Assembly (NCBI RefSeq): GCF_016587435.1
Contig: NZ_BNJJ01000037.1
Coordinates: 1 to 59,138, forward strand
Reading direction: 5' to 3'
Length of the DNA: 59,138 nucleotides
Source: Dictyobacter formicarum
GTDB lineage: Bacteria > Chloroflexota > Ktedonobacteria > Ktedonobacterales > Ktedonobacteraceae
Made by a program: the position numbers and the translations under genes. The notes beneath the pieces were generated by a model. It was not told the origin of the DNA. It made no database searches and worked only from the letters and a program-made list of their open reading frames with translations. This document shows positions 56,748 through 59,138 of this stretch, one piece after another. Within the stretch, counting starts at the first letter, position 1. Each line of letters opens with the position of its first letter.

Positions 56748-57709
56748 GGGGCGGGAACCCCGGCATTGGCAGAGCTGGCCTGCAGAGGACTCCCTACCTG
56801 GTAACCCTGGCTATTGACGAGCCTGCAGGTGAATATAGTGGAATCGCCCGCGGGCATCTGCACGACCTGCTGCACTGAGAAGATGCCGTTGGGAAGCGCA
56901 GGGTCCGGGTCAAAACGGTAGGAGACTTCATAGCCGTCTGAGGTTTTGTTGTTGGAGGCCTGGAACAGCACGGGGAGGTCTACTGACGCCGTGTTGTAGT
57001 GCCAACTGATGAGGCCGGAGTCGCTGCGAGCGAGCAACTCAGACTGTCCATCGCCATCGATATCGGCGGCCTGGATGGTGGAATAATACGGGGCGTTGTC
57101 CCAGTGGTGTGTATCAGTCAGCCCGAGAGGTCCCGCGTCCAGGCCGGTCCATTTCTGGCTGCTTGTGTCAAAGGCGAAGGTATGCAGGCCATCCCCACCG
57201 CGTACCAGCAGTTCGGCTCGCCCATCCCTGTTAATGTCGGTCAATTGCAGGGTGCTGTAGTATTGGGGCTGGTTCCAGCCGCCAGCATCGGTGAAGCCGA
57301 GGTCCCCGGCGTTGAGGTCGTACCACTTGTATTCGCGATCAAAGGTATAGGTGAAGAGGCCATAGGGGCCACGAAAGATAAGTTCCGCCTGTCCATCACC
57401 GTTGATGTCTGCTACCCGCAACGTCTCGTAGTATTGGGGCTGGTCCCATCTATTGGCGTCATCCATTCCCAGAATGGGGGCATTGATGTCCTGCCACTGG
57501 TTAATTGCACGATTGAAAACGAAGGTGTGCAGGCCATCCGCGCTGCGCACAAGCAGTTCGGCCTGCCCATCGCCATCGATATCGGCCAGGCGCAGGGTGC
57601 TATAATATTGGGGCCGGTTCCAGCCGCCAGCATCGGTGAGCCCGAGGGTCCCGGCGTTGAGATTTTGCCACCGTCCATTCATCATCCCAAATGTTAGAGA
57701 TGTAGCCAT

Positions 57710-58169
57710 CGTTTGTTTCTCTTTCTCGTTCCATGAGTTCCACTGATCTCTGCGTTGAGAGTTAAACTCCTGGCTTTGCCCCGGACTTCTCCGTGCAAGA
57801 AGGGGCAGAGATCAGTCGATGCTTCTCTACGTTTACAACGTCTACTCGTCACCAGGTCTTCGACCACAAACCTCGTCATACCTCCCTTACAAATTCAGGC
57901 AGCAGCACAATGGAAAAAACACAGCTTCTACCATACACTCATTTAGACGACGGCACTTTGCCTTTTTTGTGTATGGCATGCTAATAACATTTTGACGAGA
58001 ATAGAAGTCGTGGCATGTGATTATTGATTTTATGCTCCTGAAATAGAGATGAAAGGTTGTTATGAAGCAAACACGACTATAAGACTGTAAGAATCTTACA
58101 TGAAATTTGAGCATGTCGTAACAGCGCCAGAAAACCGCCAATGGGGGGGATTAATGCAGATCGTTTCAT
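57710..58169. other. Intergenic region with no recognised gene
   Basis: Upstream of the VCBS/LamG gene. Only short shadow frames are present. A+T content rises near 57960-58100, and the promoter of the leftward gene is expected here. I see no repeat or RNA gene. Confidence 0.5.
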
Positions 58170-58410
58170 TTATGCCACCACCTTTGAAGGAAACTCATCC
58201 CAGATACGCCCATCCAGTGCGCGCCCACCCGTTTTCGCCTGGCGGCCTCCCCATTGTTTATGGAAAAAGGCGACACGAGCGGCAAGACAGCGATCACGAA
58301 TATCGCGCACCCAATCAGGTTCACAGGACCGCGCATCCGGGCCACTGGTATCGTAACTTGTGAAGGAATTGATCGTGTCATGAAAGGACTCACGAGAGAC
58401 CGGGAATGGT
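58170..58410 (-). pseudogene. DUF5131 (phage Gp37/Gp68-like) C-terminal remnant
   Basis: The minus-strand frame ends [20 protein letters not shown], then [18 protein letters not shown] and [13 protein letters not shown], stop at 58170. This is the conserved end of DUF5131 proteins (WVRDIRDQC..AGVPFFFKQWGG, then GGRxLDGRxWDE). The N-terminal radical-SAM-like part is absent. Confidence 0.65.
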
Positions 58411-58617
58411 GAAGCTGAACGGCCGCTTCACCCTTTGAGGTTCGGGGCAAGATCCGCTCCCATTCCCGTGACTCTTCGTGTAGCTCGGACAGAATCTTGA
58501 GCCACTGTCACCAGTGCAGCTCGTATACCAGTGTGAGCTTGCCCAAGAAGCATCGGTCTCGCGTGGTCTGATGGAGGTATGGTATCACCTGTCTGCTCAC
58601 GAAAAAAGGAGCTCATC

Positions 58618-59138
58618 ATGACACTCGCGCTCATCGTCATCGCCGCCTACCTTGGCATTGATGTGGCCCATGATCAACTTGAGGTCGTCTTTCGCATTCA
58701 GCGGCGCAGCCATCACACGCAGATCCCCAATACGCCCTCCGGATGGCACGCCCTCGGGGAGTGGGTCCAGCGGTTTCAGCTCGCTGCCTCCAGCATTCAC
58801 GCCTATTTGGAGGCCACGGGCAGTTATTCTGATGGGATCAGCGATTGGCTCGTGCAGGCAGGCTTTCGGGTCAGCGTGCTCAATCCGAGCATCCTGGCCG
58901 GCTATCGAGCGTATCAACACGATCACGCGAAAACCGACCTGTGCGATGCGACCCTGCTGGCCCAATTTGCCGAGAAGGAGGAGCCTGCTCCCTATGTGCC
59001 CTTACCAGCCGAGGTGATCGCGTTACGACGACTCGTGCGTTTCCGCCAACAACTGCTCAAGATGGTGGGGCAAACGCAGCATCGCTTTATTGAGGATTTG
59101 GGAACGTTACGAGCAAAAGCCCAGGAGTTCTTTGACCA
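58618..59138 (+). CDS. IS110-family transposase, 3' end beyond window
   Basis: ATG 58618 has AAGGAG 7 nt upstream; 173 codons are visible. The RuvC-like DEDD domain shows Asp in YLGIDVAHDQLEV, Glu in YLEATGSYSDG, and the Asp pair in KTDLCDATLLAQFAE. It belongs to a different subgroup from the relic at 1827-2854. The C-terminal Transposase_20 part would lie outside the window. Confidence 0.92.
   Translation, partial: MTLALIVIAAYLGIDVAHDQLEVVFRIQRRSHHTQIPNTPSGWHALGEWVQRFQLAASSIHAYLEATGSYSDGISDWLVQAGFRVSVLNPSILAGYRAYQHDHAKTDLCDATLLAQFAEKEEPAPYVPLPAEVIALRRLVRFRQQLLKMVGQTQHRFIEDLGTLRAKAQEFFD

Larger units (their letters stand above)
53137..57709 (-). pseudogene. VCBS/FG-GAP plus LamG protein gene split by an IS4 element
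   Basis: The 5' part (57709-56748) encodes four repeats of about 55 residues, each with a calcium-binding loop (ADIDGDGQAELLVR, VADINGDGQAELIFR, LTDINRDGRAELLVR, AADIDGDGQSELLAR) and the phrase W-N-QPQYYSTL, then a YRFDPDPALPNGIFSVQQVV linker. After the IS, the frame resumes at 55233 with PFPLSALPGRFAIAYLN, a LamG/concanavalin-like domain (LQITNQITLQAWIKPTAYDG to SLRRIALWKTARTAQ), a long helical region, and an unknown C-terminal domain (HTPGDPYGGTDWHGYPGITR to stop 53137). Removing the IS and one 14-bp target copy restores one frame of about 1014 residues. No signal peptide is seen. Probably a surface or secreted binding protein. Confidence 0.85.

Noticed and set aside
1..59138. Search for a defence system, CRISPR array, prophage or biosynthetic cluster
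   Set aside because: No Cas, restriction, toxin-antitoxin, capsid or synthase gene was recognised; the only phage-like trace is the DUF5131 scrap.

Overview
The window looks like an accessory, transposon-scarred stretch of a Ktedonobacteria-type Chloroflexota chromosome. The reasons are two giant MalT-like STAND LuxR regulators, many IS110, IS3, IS6, IS630, IS701, IS4 and IS1182-like elements, moderately high G+C coding, and the mix of DUF1684, haloalkane dehalogenase, GH65 and DrrAB-type genes. The taxonomy is inferred from gene style; no rRNA or tRNA gene was seen.

Layout. 1-6.5 kb holds a large serine recombinase with a small coupled ORF, decayed IS110 and IS3 copies, a cupin gene, a Cys-rich copper-storage gene and an IS6 element. 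6.7-9.6 kb holds a DUF1684 gene, a frameshifted CDP-alcohol phosphatidyltransferase, gene remnants, a 156-bp MITE-like element and a decayed IS6-like element. 9.7-19 kb holds a GH65 phosphorylase gene with a damaged 5' end, a STAND LuxR regulator, a haloalkane dehalogenase and a RibD/DHFR-like gene split by an IS1182-like element. 19.2-21.2 kb is a truncated relative of that IS. 21.2-27.5 kb is an all-minus-strand, largely A+T-rich module: VanRS-like two-component system, Tiki/ChaN-like membrane-anchored protein, small roadblock-like protein, MacB/FtsX permease and ATPase. 27.6-32.4 kb holds remnants, a second STAND LuxR regulator and a VC0807-like membrane protein. 32.5-37 kb is an IS nest (IS1182 remnant, IS630, IS701, inverted IS630). 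37.1-39.9 kb holds an MFS exporter and a GlxA-type regulator separated by large perfect palindromes. 40-46.9 kb is a second IS nest in which the same IS1182-like element splits an alpha/beta hydrolase. 47-48.3 kb holds an SDR gene between 22-bp direct repeats, then a resolvase remnant. 48.3-52.9 kb holds a NarL-type two-component system facing a DrrAB-like ABC exporter that is followed by two tiny overlapping ORFs. 53.1-57.7 kb holds a VCBS/FG-GAP plus LamG protein gene split by an IS4 element. 58-59.1 kb holds a DUF5131 remnant and the start of an IS110 transposase.

Three points of coordination stand out. A 21-bp direct-repeat motif occurs upstream of both the response regulator gene and the Tiki-like gene, which suggests one two-component system drives the downstream four-gene export module. 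A GTTAGGYAAC motif occurs twice upstream of each STAND LuxR gene, and both proteins share an N-terminal integrase-arm-like domain. Several insertions are recent enough that the interrupted genes can be rejoined in frame by removing the IS and one copy of the target duplication.
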